A stretch of DNA of 64,000 nt, taken from assembly GCA_038373865.1 (NCBI GenBank), contig JAXGGA010005139.1, positions 1 to 64,000 of the forward strand, in the 5' to 3' direction. The notes beneath the pieces are model-generated. The model worked only from the letters and a program-made list of their open reading frames with translations. It did no database searches and was not told the origin of the DNA. This document shows, piece by piece, positions 23,262-35,156 of the stretch. Numbering within the stretch: the stretch's first letter is position 1; every line of letters begins with the position of its first letter. This DNA comes from Uloborus plumipes (taxonomy: Eukaryota > Arthropoda > Arachnida > Araneae > Uloboridae). The position numbers and the translations under genes are program-made.

Positions 23262-24872
23262 ATATATGAGCCAATATTTAGAAAAGTGCCAATTTAAAGT
23301 TGGAGTTTTCTGAAAAAAAAATTTTTTTGCAGTAAAAAACTAATATTGGATTTTAAGTCTAAATTGGGTCTAAATGCAAGAAAATAAAAGGGGGGAGGTC
23401 AAGGAAGTTATTTACCCCCTCCTTAGATTACTCACTTTTAAGCCGTTACAGATCTGATGAATGCTACAGATCTGATGTTAATATGAGTTACATATTTCAG
23501 TTTATGCTTTCAGTCTTCGTTAACATCTCTAAATATGATATCATTTCCTTGCATTTTTAACATAGAATTAAGATAGTTATATTAAAATACATATATTAGG
23601 CTAAAAAATCAAATTTCATTATAAAAAAACATTTCTTGGAAATAAAAATGAGCGATAAGGTTTTTAGATAAAATAAATTATGAGATTACCAAATCCAAGC
23701 TAATAAAAGATTTGTTTTGTTTTGAAACAACACACAACTTCAACTTTTTCAACACACAACTCTGCTGCTTGCTTTTCTTTAATTAGTTGCAGGAAATTTA
23801 ATTTCTTGATCAGAAATTCAAATTTAGCATGCTAGTTATTATCTAGTTATTTAGCGAAGTTATGAGAAATTGAAGCACCAAAAAAATAAATAAGTAAAAT
23901 AATAATAATTAATTAACTTAATTTCTGCAGTGTCAATTTTTCTTATTTTACTAACTTCTATTGTTAGGTCATACAAACCACAAATGAAGCAATTGTACTA
24001 AAACTCATTGCTTTTCATTTTTTAAGAACAAAAACGTTCAATATATATGGCTAAAACCTATGATTTTTGCTTTTTATAATTCTGAAACGTGTGAGTTAGT
24101 TCTGTAACATATTCACTGTTTTTCAATGTTACCGCTCTGACTGTTACCGATCTGACAAATTGACAAAGTTTTTTTTTTATTTCCGAGTCGATCGCACTAA
24201 ACCAAAATCAAACACGTGGTTTTTTCACTTGTAATAAAGGACTATACTTATATATAAAATAATTTTTAAAATAATAAAAACTGCGCATTTTAGAGCGTGT
24301 TACCGATCTGATGACTCAAATGACACACATTTTATAAAATCACTTTAAAAAATCTTACCTACAATTTTAGATGCAGAAAGGCAAATTTTTAATTACGATT
24401 CGATAAAACATCCCACCAGGTACTCAGTATCACGTGGTATAGGTGCAGGAAATGATTTTGGGAGCCTAAACATAGATCGGAAGTTATTGTTACCACTCTG
24501 ACGGCGGAACTTGGGACACGCTTATTTCGCATCGGCTAGAAAATCAGAAATCGATTAAAACAAAAATAAAGTAAAATATTAACAAAGGGGTAAAAGTAGA
24601 ATCGTTTTTTGTGCAAGTGCGTTTTTTTGGGAAGTTAGAAAGTGCGCATGACCTGTTTGCATGCTAAGCTTTGCTACTTGGGACACGTTACCGATCTGAT
24701 TTTTGATGTATAAAAACAATATTTTCTAAAGAAATTTTTTTTTTCTGATGTTATTAGATGAAATGAAAACAAAACTTATCTTCTTTCTGGGGAAAGTTAT
24801 TTTTTAAACTAGTTATTAAAATACTAGTGAAAATTTACTTGGGACTCAAATTGGCACTTTTCTAAATATTAG

Positions 24873-24880
<8 letters not shown>
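23262..24880. mobile_element. Inner inverted-repeat element with motif array
   Basis: TATATGAGCCAATATTTAGA at the left matches the inverse of TCTAAATATTAGCTCATATA at the right, extended by AAAGTGCCAATTT. Between them the motif GTTACCGATCTGAT and variants occur seven times, all on the plus strand. It ends in a (TA)n tract at 24875-24950. Confidence 0.6.

Positions 24881-24950
<70 letters not shown>
24875..24950. repeat. (TA)n microsatellite
   Basis: About 38 uninterrupted TA units. Confidence 0.98.
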
Positions 24951-24953
<3 letters not shown>

Positions 24954-25210
24954 TTAACTTTTTTAAAGTACTAATTATGCGCAGAATAGAATCGCTTTTC
25001 TTCCCTTCCAGACATTCTAATCACACACACACACAAAATAAATAAATTAATGAGTAATTTACATTAAAAAATCAGTAAATAATTTAATTTAAAAATAAAT
25101 TCATAAATAATTTAAATAGATAAATGAATTAGTTTAAAAAAATCCCACTTAAAAATTTTGATGGCGCAACTTGCGCCATAATCCCCCCCCCCCCCCTGTG
25201 GGCACCCCTG

Positions 25211-25380
25211 ATAAAAAAAACAACAGTATAATACTGACAACAGAGGTTCCAGTTGAAAACTGTAAAATGCACAGTAATAAACTCTAAAATTAGCAATTTT
25301 GCAGATCATTATTGTAAAATTAGCAATGTTTACAGTTTGTTACTGTAAAATTAACTGTACTATGCTGTAAAAACATCGAT
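25211..25380. repeat. ACTGTAAAA-family MITE, copy c
   Basis: AACAACAGTATAATACTGAC to ACTATGCTGTAAAAACA with the same internal motifs as copy b, in the same orientation. Confidence 0.7.
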
Positions 25381-25480
25381 TTTTTTTTAAACACATAAGC
25401 ATACACTTTAAATACTCCTGTTGAATTTAATAATTTTACATAACGCACATTACCCACACATTATAAAACCTCCACTTACC

Positions 25481-25820
25481 TCAAACCGAGTCGCCCGCGT
25501 TCCATAAATAACTCAAGCCGAGTCTTTCACGGCCATCGGAGAGTGAAAGTCTCACGTTGAGTTGTATGTCAACAAACGCGTTTCGCCACCGCAGGGGGTT
25601 GACTGGAACAATAATAGTCGTAATTGGAACAATTCTGATTGCCTCAGTCCTTACACGACCTTGGACCGAACGAGATTGGTTAGAAGGCCCGAGGGGGGTA
25701 TTCACTTTCGCTTCGCTGAGGACAAGTTCACCCCAAGGTCGATGGGTGATCGGGTGTTTTGGTTGTGTTAATTGTAGTGGGACGGGTTTCGGTTATGGAA
25801 GGGTTATGGTATGGAATTAA
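25481..25820 (-). other. CpG-rich block with splice donor, possible 5' UTR exon of gene B
   Basis: A sharply GC- and CpG-richer island in AT-rich DNA. On the minus strand it ends GGTTTGAG followed by a perfect donor, GTAAGTGG, at 25480. Every frame of the last part is closed by stops, which suits an untranslated leader. If spliced to the acceptor at 14680, an in-frame TGA lies upstream of the gene B ATG and no new ATG is added. The join (10.8-kb intron) is inference. It could instead belong to an unrelated non-coding transcript. Confidence 0.35.
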
Positions 25821-27280
25821 GTCAATTTCTTTAAAAAAAAACGCTTTTATTAGTTTCACATGTGGGTTTGCTTGTTTGTATGTAACTCTGAACAAAAGAT
25901 AAAATTCACGCTCTTTACAAATATAAAAGTAATATGTTTAATGCTATTATTAATACTAAAGGCTAAACTATATGACATGTTGAGGTATGTATTATAAGTG
26001 CATGTAAACTTAGCGGGTATTCAATAGTTTGAAAATCAGAGGGAAACCGGCTACAGTATCATGAAAATATAGTTTAACCTTTAGTATCAATGATAGTATT
26101 TTCTTTTTTAGTTTGATTTACTCTGAAAGCGTATTTTTTAGTTTTTTTAAACAATAATTTATAATATTTTTTCTGTCATTATTTTACAACAAAATCAGGG
26201 ACTAATGCTTTTTTCGTCTTTCTTTTACTCAAAGGGGAAAGTAGGCTAAAAAGTAACGATTCAATTAACGTACAAATTAATAACATGTTCAGGTACAAAA
26301 AGATTATCCTCATGTTCGGACAACTTTCTCTATAAAAATTAAAGAAGTTGGCTCAACAATGGGTCTTTCAAAATTTAAAAAAAAAAAAGAAAATATCCCT
26401 ATTATTTCTTCTTGGAAAACGAATCGAAAGTTGAAGCTTTAACTGCAATACATTTAGATGTATTTAAAGCATAAATTTGTTTGATGATTAAAAGAAAAAA
26501 ATTCCTTTTCTGAGAATTATAACTTTTTTTTCTGTGGAGATGTCAAACGTGAAATCATCTTTCTTTTTTTTTTTTAATGTATACTTTTCCGGGGATGTAA
26601 GGAAAAGTGCGATATAACATGGTGCGATGTAGCGATGGGTTGCTCTATAAAAAATAAATATTATGACTTATAATATATATTTATTTTTATTGACAGCGGG
26701 GGGTGGGTGATACAATCTAATATTAATTCATCTAAAAACATTTTTGTAGTTTTGTGTTTTGCTTTTAAACTAAAGCCTATTCTACATCAAGAAATAAATT
26801 TGAAAAATAAACAAGCTATACGAAGTCTTAAGTAAACGCCTTCTTTTCATTTTTTTGATTCACTAAAAAAACAATGCTAGCATTGTTTTATAAATTTCTG
26901 TTTAAGCTAATTCGGCTGAAATTTGCAATCAACATTCGAAAAAAAATTGCTGAAAAAATTGCAATCAACTTTTTTTTTGTTTTTTTGGATCCATCTCTGT
27001 TATGGCCTCAGTTGTTCATAAACTATTTGTTAAGATAACGCCCGAAAGACGTGTAACGTTAAAAAATAATATATCGCCGTAAATTACCGAAATTAATTTC
27101 ATTGCATTGGTTTAAACTTTTTTTTCTTAAGGGTGCCATTTGGGGAAAATGCATAGTTACCATTTCCACAAGGTTAACTTATTAATCCGTTAAACATTTT
27201 TAGTTAAAGTAAATTAAAGTACATGTAGTTAAAGGGAAAAAAAATAGCTCAGAATTTTAAGAAGTCAAACGCACGTAAAC
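25821..27280. other. Mostly unassigned; Helentron-like fragment near 26205-26255
   Basis: Upstream flank of the CpG-rich block. A short fragment near 26205-26255 (TAATGCTTTTTTCGTC, then GGGGAAAGTAGGCTAAAAA) is a 5'-end scrap of the AGCCTACTTTCCC element. Otherwise AT-rich, no gene seen. Confidence 0.5.
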
Positions 27281-27990
27281 CAGGGGCGGCAAATAAAGGG
27301 GGCAAGAGGGGGCGGTTGCACTCCCAAAAATCGTCCGCAAAATGATAAAAAAGCAGGTACATTCAATCTAGCTGCACATTAGAAGTCAATGATCACGTTC
27401 AAAATAAATTAAGAAAGCTTGTCAATTTTCAACAGAAATATATGTTTTCTAACTCTAATATAAGCACAACACAACAAGAAAGGATTTTCATCTTTGCTGT
27501 CTAGGAAACAGCACAAGACACTGGATATTGATGAAAAACAAAACTTTCTCTTGCTCTTGATTCCTAGCATTGTAGATTTATTAAAAAATAACTAAATATA
27601 TGGTCATAAAAATTTGAATTCTTTTAATTAATTTTTCTTAATATTAAATCCATTTTAAGACCTCTTTCTGCCAACCAATATGTATTTTATCCCATACTGA
27701 GGTACTTCATCTGTAAAAATTTCTCCCCCTCAAATGAAATGTTGAAATGATGTAAACTAAAGTGCATTATTAATTGGAAATTAAAACTGCTTCATCTCAA
27801 AAATGAAATCACTACATACAATGCAAACTGGTTAAGATCATCTCTTCAAATTTAACCATTTTCACTGCAAGAAGATGTTTTACAACGCTATACCGCCATT
27901 TTGTGAGAAAAAGTAATATAAATTTTCGTTTCGGAGGGAGGGGGTCTACCTTAGGAACACTGGCCACCTTTGGCTCACCTACCTTGTCGT
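27281..27990. other. hAT-like terminus, otherwise unassigned
   Basis: CAGGGGCGGCAAATAAAGGG at 27281 looks like a hAT-type end followed by G runs. I could not find its partner. No ORF. Confidence 0.3.
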
Positions 27991-27992
27991 AT

Positions 27993-28150
27993 ACAGTAGG
28001 TTCCGGTTAGCTGAATCAGTCGTTAATGGAATCTGCCGCTTTAATGAATCAAATCGTGAAAATCGGAACGAAGTCAACTTTATTGAATTAGCCGCTTTGT
28101 TGAATCGAAATTGTTTGGAACAAATGCAGCGGCCATTGTATTTGGCATAG
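27993..28150. mobile_element. pogo/Tigger-like end
   Basis: TACAGTAGGTTCCGGTTAGC with repeated TTRAATCR/GCCGCTTT motifs resembles the MITE at 14251. No right end seen; it runs into the SINE. Confidence 0.4.
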
Positions 28151-28169
28151 TTTGATTGTGAAACATATT

Positions 28170-28510
28170 GTAAAGCAACGTGGCAAAGTAACGACAGCCT
28201 GGTTATGCCATCCAGAGACCTTCACACACTCCAGGGTCCCCCGTACCTACGACCACTCGTGGTTTAACCGGAATAGGGCCCTGAAGAGCGTTCTGTTCTT
28301 TTTGAACCAGAACCAAGGGTCGAGCAAACCCTTGGCCCAGCACCCCCAGAGGTAACGTTCCTCTTGGAGGACTTTGTGACCACGACATTTTTTAACGTCC
28401 CCCAGCCACCATTAATCAAGACGGTGGATCTTTGATCGGCTGGGATCGAATCCGGTTCCCTCCGGTCACGAGTCCGACGCCTTACCGATCGGGCTACCAT
28501 GGCCCCGCCA
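28170..28510 (-). mobile_element. tRNA-derived SINE, family 1, copy 1
   Basis: On the minus strand a tRNA-like head: GTAGCCCGATCGGTAAGGCG (A-box region), then GGATTCGATCCC (B-box region). A ~260-bp body with ATCCACCGTCTTGATTAATG and GACCCTTGGTTCTGGTTCAA follows. The same order is on the plus strand at 63203-63480. Pol III internal promoter sequences plus an unrelated body define a SINE. The ORFs here are incidental. Confidence 0.85.
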
Positions 28511-28950
28511 TCCTGAGACCACGGTTCTGTCCTTGTTATGAACTCATCCGTCTGGATCAGTCAATCACTGAGCTGGACGCAGACGTCCTCTCATTGGAGT
28601 TTGAGATCACCTTCATGCTGGTAGTTAAATTAATTTAGCACATCGGCGAGCGTCCGCAACATTGGCGCGGCTCAACTCAACAATCGAAGGCAAAACTCAG
28701 GTATGGAGCACTAAGGCCTTAAGCCAGGACACAGCATCAGTGATATGACATCCCTCTCCAGCTTGGTTACTGTCTATTCTAGACAGATGGGTCCATAACA
28801 AGGACAAAACTGCGGTCTCTGGATGGCATAACCGGGCTGTCGGTGTATTCCATGTAATCCTGCCTCAGTCCTGGCTTAAGGGAAGTAACTTACTACTTAA
28901 TACTATGAAGCTTTTAAAAGTGCATAAACTGGCGTTTGAATCTCATATTT
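28511..28950. repeat. Repeated GC-richer segments beside the SINE
   Basis: GGATGGCATAACCGGGCTGT and GTCGGTGTATTCCAT have a diverged partner near 63650-63700 and 63145-63180. CATAACAAGGACA appears in the near-inverse. Probably a longer retroposon unit around the SINE; no clear ORF. Confidence 0.4.
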
Positions 28951-28951
28951 T

Positions 28952-29422
28952 TGCTTCCTTTTACGTAGTAAAGGAAGTATTGTGATTGAAAAAAAATCAC
29001 TCAAATTTCGGCCAAAATTTATATTTTACTCTCACCCAAATGAGTGTTGAGTCTTTTTTCCGACCCCTCAGCACGTGCATTCATACCTATGAACATATAA
29101 GCCCCGAAACATTAATTTCGAAAAATCCGAGTTAATTACGACGAGTTTTCTCGTGACGTCTATATGTACGTTTTTATGTGCGTATGTATGTATGTATCTC
29201 GCATAAGTCAAAAACGATATGCCGTAGAATATTCTTGTTTGACTTGTAGGCTCTGAGGGGGATATAGTTTTGCACCTTCCCTTGTGGTTGCACTCAAATG
29301 CTCCCAAGAGAGTCTTTTACCCCTTTGTTCTTTTATTCATTCTAAGGCACTATTTTAACACTTATGGCATCTATTACGAAATTTAACAGTAAAAAAACGT
29401 AATTTGGTGTCCATATCAGGTT
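28952..29422 (-). mobile_element. ACTTCC-family element, copy 3 (internally deleted)
   Basis: Begins CTTCCTTTTACGTAGTAAAG and ends near GGTGTCCATATCAGG. It lacks the TTGGCGA-rich segment present in the other copies. Confidence 0.75.
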
Positions 29423-29476
29423 TTTTTTTTCAAATCGTCTTAATTTTGTATGGGAACCTAAATATTCTGCAGACAA

Positions 29477-29715
29477 GGCCATTTCACGAAAACCGCCGCC
29501 ATCTGGTCCCGCACGTGACGCTCATATATATTTCATTAATAGTGGCAATTTTAAATGGCAAACAACAAAGTTTTTTTGCCCAAGAAATCCCGCACCAGTT
29601 TGCGATTTCTTGACCAACAAAATTTTGTTCATAACCCCTTAAAATCCTTGCTTTTTAATAAATTAAGTGAGTGTCACGTGTGGGTCAAGATGGCGGGCTT
29701 TTCCGTGGAATGGCT
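29477..29715. mobile_element. MITE with CCGCCATCT inverted ends
   Basis: GGCCATTTCACGAAAACCGC with CCATCTGG is the diverged inverse of AAGATGGCGGGCTTTTCCGT with GGAATGGC. Arms ~55 bp, no ORF. A weak imperfect palindrome; edges approximate. Confidence 0.5.
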
Positions 29716-30289
29716 CATATATTTGGATCTTCAACACTTCAACAGTGCTGTAACATTATTCACACTTTTTTTTTGTTTTGCCTTTTTTAATCACGGTAAA
29801 GTATCATACTTTACCCATCAACTATATCATACACACACACATCCGATTTTTTTTTTGCTTTGACCTGGGAAATAGTTTGCAAATCATCGTTCTAACTCAG
29901 TATAAATCATTTAAACAATCGCAATCCACCAGAAATAGTCGATTAACCACCACTGGGTCGCCATTCACAATTCCGGAAACGCTGATCTAAGAGATCAATA
30001 ATTGAACGTTTATTTAAAAAACCGGACAAGACGTCGACTTTAAAAGTTCTAAAACGCATTTTCACTTACTTAAAAAATCTTCATTAAGGATTCCTTAACT
30101 GAAATGCATACATACTTAGGCATATTTCTTTCAATAAAAAGTGTTATAATCGTGATTGAGTTGTGAAGAAAATTTCCTGCCTTTTAATTTTACTTAAACG
30201 CAAGAGGGCACTCATCTGTACTTTTATCTATGTAAGTTACCTCTGTTTACTTAACTGTTTGCTGTATCGCGTCGGTACTTCGTTCGTTT

Positions 30290-31125
30290 TTACTTCCTTT
30301 TACGTAGTAAAGGAAGTATTGTGATCACGAAAAAAATTTCACTCAAATTTCAGTCTAAATTTTGATTTTGCTTACCCCCGAATGAATGTCGAGTCGTTTT
30401 TTCGACCTATCAACACGTGCATATGTACCTAACAACATATTAACAACCGAAAATTCCATTTTGACCACCCCCGAGTTCATTACGACAAGTTTTCTCGTGA
30501 CGTCTGTATGTACTTATGTATGTGCGTATGTATGTCGCATTCCTCAAAAACTGTATGCCGTAGAAGCTTCTATTTTGGTATGTAGGCTCTGAGGGGGGTC
30601 TAGTTGTGCACCTCCCCTTGTGGTGGCATTTGAATAATCTCAAGGAGGTGTTTACCCTTTTTTGGGGGTAAATCAATGTTAATTTCAATGCAGAGTAAGT
30701 GATATGATTTGGCACTACCGCTTGGTGATCTATCGCCAAGCTTTTAGTCGCCAAGTGATTATCGCCAACTTGGCGATATATCGCCAAGCTTTAAGTGGGC
30801 TATTGTCTTCAGCTTGGCGACATATCGCCAAGTTGGCGAAAAAATGATTTTTTTTTTTTTTGAATTTGGACTCCATTTGGCACTATTGGCCATAGTTTGT
30901 GAAAATTCACTGAATCATGTTAAAATCGGTGATACTTAGAAAATGAATCATTGTAAAACATTATTTTTCATTGATTCGTGACAAACTGGAGGTATAAATT
31001 TTTGAATTGTTATCTCGTTCACTGAAAGGCACTATTTTAACACTTAATGCACACTAATGCACTTTAACATTTTATTATGGAATTTTAACGTAAAAGGAAG
31101 TAGTGTGGCGTTCACACCAGATATT
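30290..31125 (-). mobile_element. ACTTCC-family element, copy 4
   Basis: TTTTACTTCCTTTTACGTAG at the left and GTAAAAGGAAGTAGTGTGG with CACACCAGAT at the right; a full-length copy with the TTGGCGA palindromes at 30722-30850. Confidence 0.8.
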
Positions 31126-31204
31126 TTGATGTTGTGATTCGAGCTGACGCTATTGTATGTAAGGGCGAAGAAGCCCTGAACATCGTTTTAGTTCCTAAAT
31201 AAAA

Positions 31205-31400
31205 GTGTATGTTTTTTAGATAGCCGTTGTTTTTCTGTATCAAGCCGACCATCTTGTCTTGTGGGCAGAGGAATCTGACCGGGCTGAGAAGACCCCGGGT
31301 TCCCGGCTCGGGCATTAATGTACTTTCTCTCTCTTGTGTTCTTTCTCTGTGTGAATGGCTGCCTGCCATACAAACGGGTCTTGTGTCATGTGTGTTAAGC
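31205..31400 (+). mobile_element. tRNA-derived SINE, family 2, copy 1
   Basis: AAGCCGACCATCTTGTCTTG and CCCGGGTTCCCGGCTCGGGC form an eroded tRNA-like head. The tail has ACTTTCTCTCTCTTGTGTTC and GTGAATGGCTGCCTGCC. The copy at 63800-63990 (minus) keeps the better B-box GGGTTCGATTCC. Confidence 0.7.
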
Positions 31401-31869
31401 TAAATCGGACTTCCACCTTATTGGTGCTCGTAAAAACGGAAGCCGTACCTTTTGAATTTGAATCGAGTAGACGTATCTACTCGGGCTCGGGTATCCAAGT
31501 GATTTCAGAAGCAATACAATCGGTCAGTGGCGTACATAGCGCCCCCGCAGCCCCCGCGGCGCGGGGGGGGGGGGGGTAAGAGGTTTGAGGGAGCGCGACC
31601 CAGAAAAATAGCACAAAAATTATACGGCAAAAATAAGTTATATATTTTTATAGTGGGGGGGGGGCTGGCTTTCACAGCTGCTAAGAAGTGTGCAATTTAG
31701 ACATGATTTGATACATCTACATCGAGTACACATTTCTTTGTATTTGCATGATATTAGTTCTCGTAATTTATCCATTGTTATTTCAGGGTTTGAAAACCAA
31801 AGGGGTTCAAACTCATCGCCAATTTCTTTCCATCCCCACTGACGCGGATTTAAGAGCTGAAAATTGTGA

Positions 31870-32215
31870 AAGAAAAATTCAATCTTTCTAAGTAGATCTT
31901 TTAAAGCACTTTCAGATGATATAGTTGAGTTTTGAAATGTTTAAATCTATGATGGAGTTTTAGGGGGAGTTAAACAAACGTATTTACCTGTAAAAGCGGC
32001 CATTTTGATGACGTCATTACAGGTGGGACCTTGACCCCAGAAAGAAAAATTAAATCTTTCTAAATAGCTCTTTTTTGGAGCTTTCAGATGATATATTTGA
32101 GTTTTGCAATATTTCAATCTATGATGGAGTTTTAAGCAGTTAAACGAACGTATTTACCTGTAAAAGCGGCCATTTCGATGACGTCATCACAGGAATGACC
32201 TTGACCTCCGATCAC
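31870..32215 (+). repeat. Tandem duplication, ~170-bp period
   Basis: TATTTACCTGTAAAAGCGGC with CCATTTYGATGACGTCAT, and the preceding AATCTTTCTAARTAG block, occur twice. The run 31525-31580 just before (GCGTACATAGCGCCCCCGC then a G run) looks like a hAT-type end. Confidence 0.7.
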
Positions 32216-32890
32216 GTGTCTCCCGGCATTTTTTTGCCCTCCTATGTGAATATAAGCCCCACATAAAATTTCAGACTGGTGTCCGGAAGTGAAATATTTT
32301 TGCACTAACTCCACGGACTATAGGATCGCAAATGTAGTTCGCTTTAGCCGTGATTCGTAAAAGCGTATTCGAACTAACGAGGTTCAACTGAAATAAGGTT
32401 TAGTAATTTTAGTTTTAAAATTAACAGTATTTTTTTGCGAAAACTCACCCGAAGCACGTTTAAACTAGTTTATTCGGAATGGCAAGATATAAAAAAGATT
32501 TATCCGAAAAAAATTTAAAAAAAAAGTTAATAAAAAAATAAAATAAATATTTTAAGTAAACTCATGATAATAATAGTAATAGAATATTAAACAAGTAAAT
32601 TCACCAAAAATTGTCACGAAATACCCAAAAATTGAGACATAATTGCAAATACTTATCAGTATAAAGTGTAAAGCCGCCATCTTGGATTGATGACGTCATA
32701 CAGGCCGTCTGACGCGAATTCAAGAAAAACACCTGGTGAGGCATAGTTATATAGGCCATAAGGAATGCATTAAAATTGGTCCCACAATTTCCTCATCAAA
32801 TTTCCCACGAAGGGTCTTTTTCCTTAAGTATGCAAACGGACTAGTATTGAATAATTTAATGTGGATAATTTAAATGTTTCCATAAAATGA

Positions 32891-33150
32891 CACTGCAAAA
32901 AATGAAGCGTTAATTTTACAGTATAATACTGGCTGCAGAGGTTCCAGTTTAACACTGAAAAATGCACAATAATAAATTTTAAAGCTAGAGATTTTTACTA
33001 CTGTACACTAGCAATTTTAGTTTACTTCTGTAAAATGAACAATTTTAGCTTATTTCACTGTAAAAGGAACAATTTTAGTTAAACTGCAAAATTACTAAAA
33101 AAAAAAAATAGCTATATAATACTGTAAAAGCAAAATTTATGTTTACAGTG
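32891..33150. mobile_element. ACTGTAAAA-family MITE, copy d (both ends)
   Basis: Starts CACTGCAAAAAATGAAGCGT with TACAGTATAATACTGGCTGC and ends ATACTGTAAAAGCAAAATTT with TTTACAGTG. This copy shows the inverted ends most clearly (CACTGYAAA). Confidence 0.7.
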
Positions 33151-34044
33151 TGGAAATTTCGTCTTATGACTGGTTCTTGAAAAGACATTCAATTCCAAAT
33201 GCCCAAATAAAAATCAAAACATTAAAAATCTGTACTCACTCGAATTTTCCAAAAATTTATCCAGAAAAGATTCCCACTAAACCAGTAAATCCAATCTCAC
33301 ATCTCGATCTTTTTCACTCTAGCTCCCCAGCAGCACACCACACTTGTATTTTCCCCCATCTCCACTTGCGATTTTCGACACAAAGCCAAGAAAATGTTGT
33401 CGCGTTTTTGTTGCGACAATAGAGGAAAGGATGTGTTTGTTTTAGGCTGAGGAAAAGCGGGAAGAAATGTGGCCACAACAATGTTTCAGGGCCGCTCAAG
33501 CGGAAGAGATGGCCGAGGGTCAAGCCGTTGCAGACATTCGGGGGCGAATTTCTTTGTTTTAATGGGAAATGGGTATTAAGAAGAAAAAATGAGGTGAATT
33601 TTGATAGTGGATTTTAATGTTAAATGCATTTTCCGCGTTTTAGCCCAGTTTCTGCGATAATGAGAAGAATAAAAGCATAAAAGATGCATTTAGAGCTATG
33701 CCACCGTCACGTACGGGACAATCAGACTCGATAATTTCACCAATTTATTATTGTAAATTATCTATTTTACAGTTTGTTATTGTAAAACTAGCAATTTTAC
33801 ATTTTATTACTGTAAATTTGTATATAGTAAGTATATAGTTGGTTGCAGTCAAACAATTAATTACTATATGAAGATCGAAGTAAATAATTTTACTAGCTCT
33901 TTTCAAGATTTGCTACCTACATTGTAATTTAGGATTTCTTAACTAATTTTTTGCTATAATAAAATGATAGTTTTTTGTAATTAAATATTTGAAGTATTGA
34001 GATCTAGTGCTATTCAGTGCAGTACGTAATGTTAGGCATGTTTA
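33151..34044. other. Unassigned, with a GC-richer island at 33300-33550
   Basis: 33300-33550 is GC-richer and looks single-copy, but I find no splice-bounded coding exon. A fragment of the ACTGTAAAA MITE lies at 33755-33830. Confidence 0.35.
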
Positions 34045-34048
34045 ATAC

Positions 34049-34657
34049 TGTTACAAATCTTGTAAATAGTTGTTGTTTTTCCTGCCTTGCATCATTTTCA
34101 TTAGTTTTGGTTTTATCTGACGTCATGTTGCAAAAGTATCTGAAGATATCACTTTTATCACTTGTATACCGGCCCTGTAACGTTTTGTAGTTTTTACACT
34201 TGCCCTGCATTTAATAAGCGTGAAGACATTTTTCGCTCGGAGTGTTTTCTTTTTCTTTTTATTACTAGAAGTTTCTTGAATGGATTACGTAATGTTATGA
34301 ATGAAACAGAATGCTCCGGATTTTGCTAGAATGTTCCTTCCGAGTATAAATAGCTGGCCTTGAACACAAGTTAGTTAGTTTTTCTCAGATGGGTTTTCTG
34401 AGATGCTCGTTTTCGTTCGCTTGGGCGGATGGTTGTTTTGCTTTTGTAATTGCTTAATTACTGTTCACGTTAGATACGTGGTGCTGAGTTACTGTTGAGA
34501 GTACAGTGTACTGTTTGTTGCCTAATTGCTGATGTTTAGCAATTGTTTTCTGTTCTTATTGTAAATAGTGTAAATACTTGTAAATAAATTTATAGTTACT
34601 TCCTCAAGATTGGAATGCTCATTTGAAGAAAGTTGAAGGTGCAACGGACTCGTTACA
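34049..34657 (+). mobile_element. Solo LTR (Gypsy-like)
   Basis: Starts TGTTACAAATC and ends CTCGTTACA, flanked by ATAC on both sides (34045-34048, 34658-34661). It has a TATA box TATAAATA at 34345-34352, an initiator-like TTAGTTAGTT about 20 bp on and AATAAA at 34583-34588, the U3-R-U5 layout of an LTR. Neither a gag-pol body nor a second LTR is present, so recombination between LTRs probably removed the rest. Confidence 0.7.
34345..34352 (+). promoter_or_regulatory. TATA box of solo LTR
   Basis: TATAAATA in a GC-richer context (CCGAGTATAAATAGCTGG), about 300 bp into the LTR. Confidence 0.6.
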
Positions 34658-35156
34658 ATACAATTCATTTAGAATAGAAATAGTTCATTTTGTTTACTCA
34701 TTAATTTATTGCGTTACCTATTTTTTATTAATTATTCTATTCATTTATTTTTTCTCTTGTACTAATTTATTCGTTTATTCGTTCATTATTTACTTGTTCA
34801 TTCATTCATATGCTTATACATTCGTTTCAAAGATAATTTTAATTATAAAGTTTTTTTCTGTAGAAACACTTTTTATGGTTCACTTTGTCCCATGTATTTT
34901 TAAAGTGAAAAGTTATTTTTTTTTTCTTGAAGTACGAATTAACTGCCGAAACGTGAAAATATTTCAATGCAAATTTTATTGCAAAATAATTCTTCTTGCA
35001 CTATCATTTTCGCATCAAATTTCCAACTTGTTCAATTTAAAGAAAGGAAATTTTTACCTCACTTTACTCATGTGTACAACTTGTTGGTATGATTTCATGA
35101 CAGAAGATTAAATTTTCACTACACAGGACATACGGGATGTACTGAAGAAAACTTAA

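Larger units (their letters stand above)
23028..25210. mobile_element. CAGGGGTGCC-ended hAT-like element
   Basis: Ends CAGGGGTGCCTATCCCCG and (inverse) CAGGGGTGCCCACAGGGG, each next to a long C/G run and a copy of ATGGCGCAA. Flanks GTAAAAAC / ATAAAAAA agree at 6 of 8. No transposase. The right end recurs alone at 52480-52740. Confidence 0.65.

Noticed and set aside
34623..35111. 162-codon plus-strand ORF, hydrophobic
   Set aside because: Starts inside the LTR and reads AT-rich ATTCATTT-like sequence as Phe/Ile/Tyr; no domain or splice pattern.
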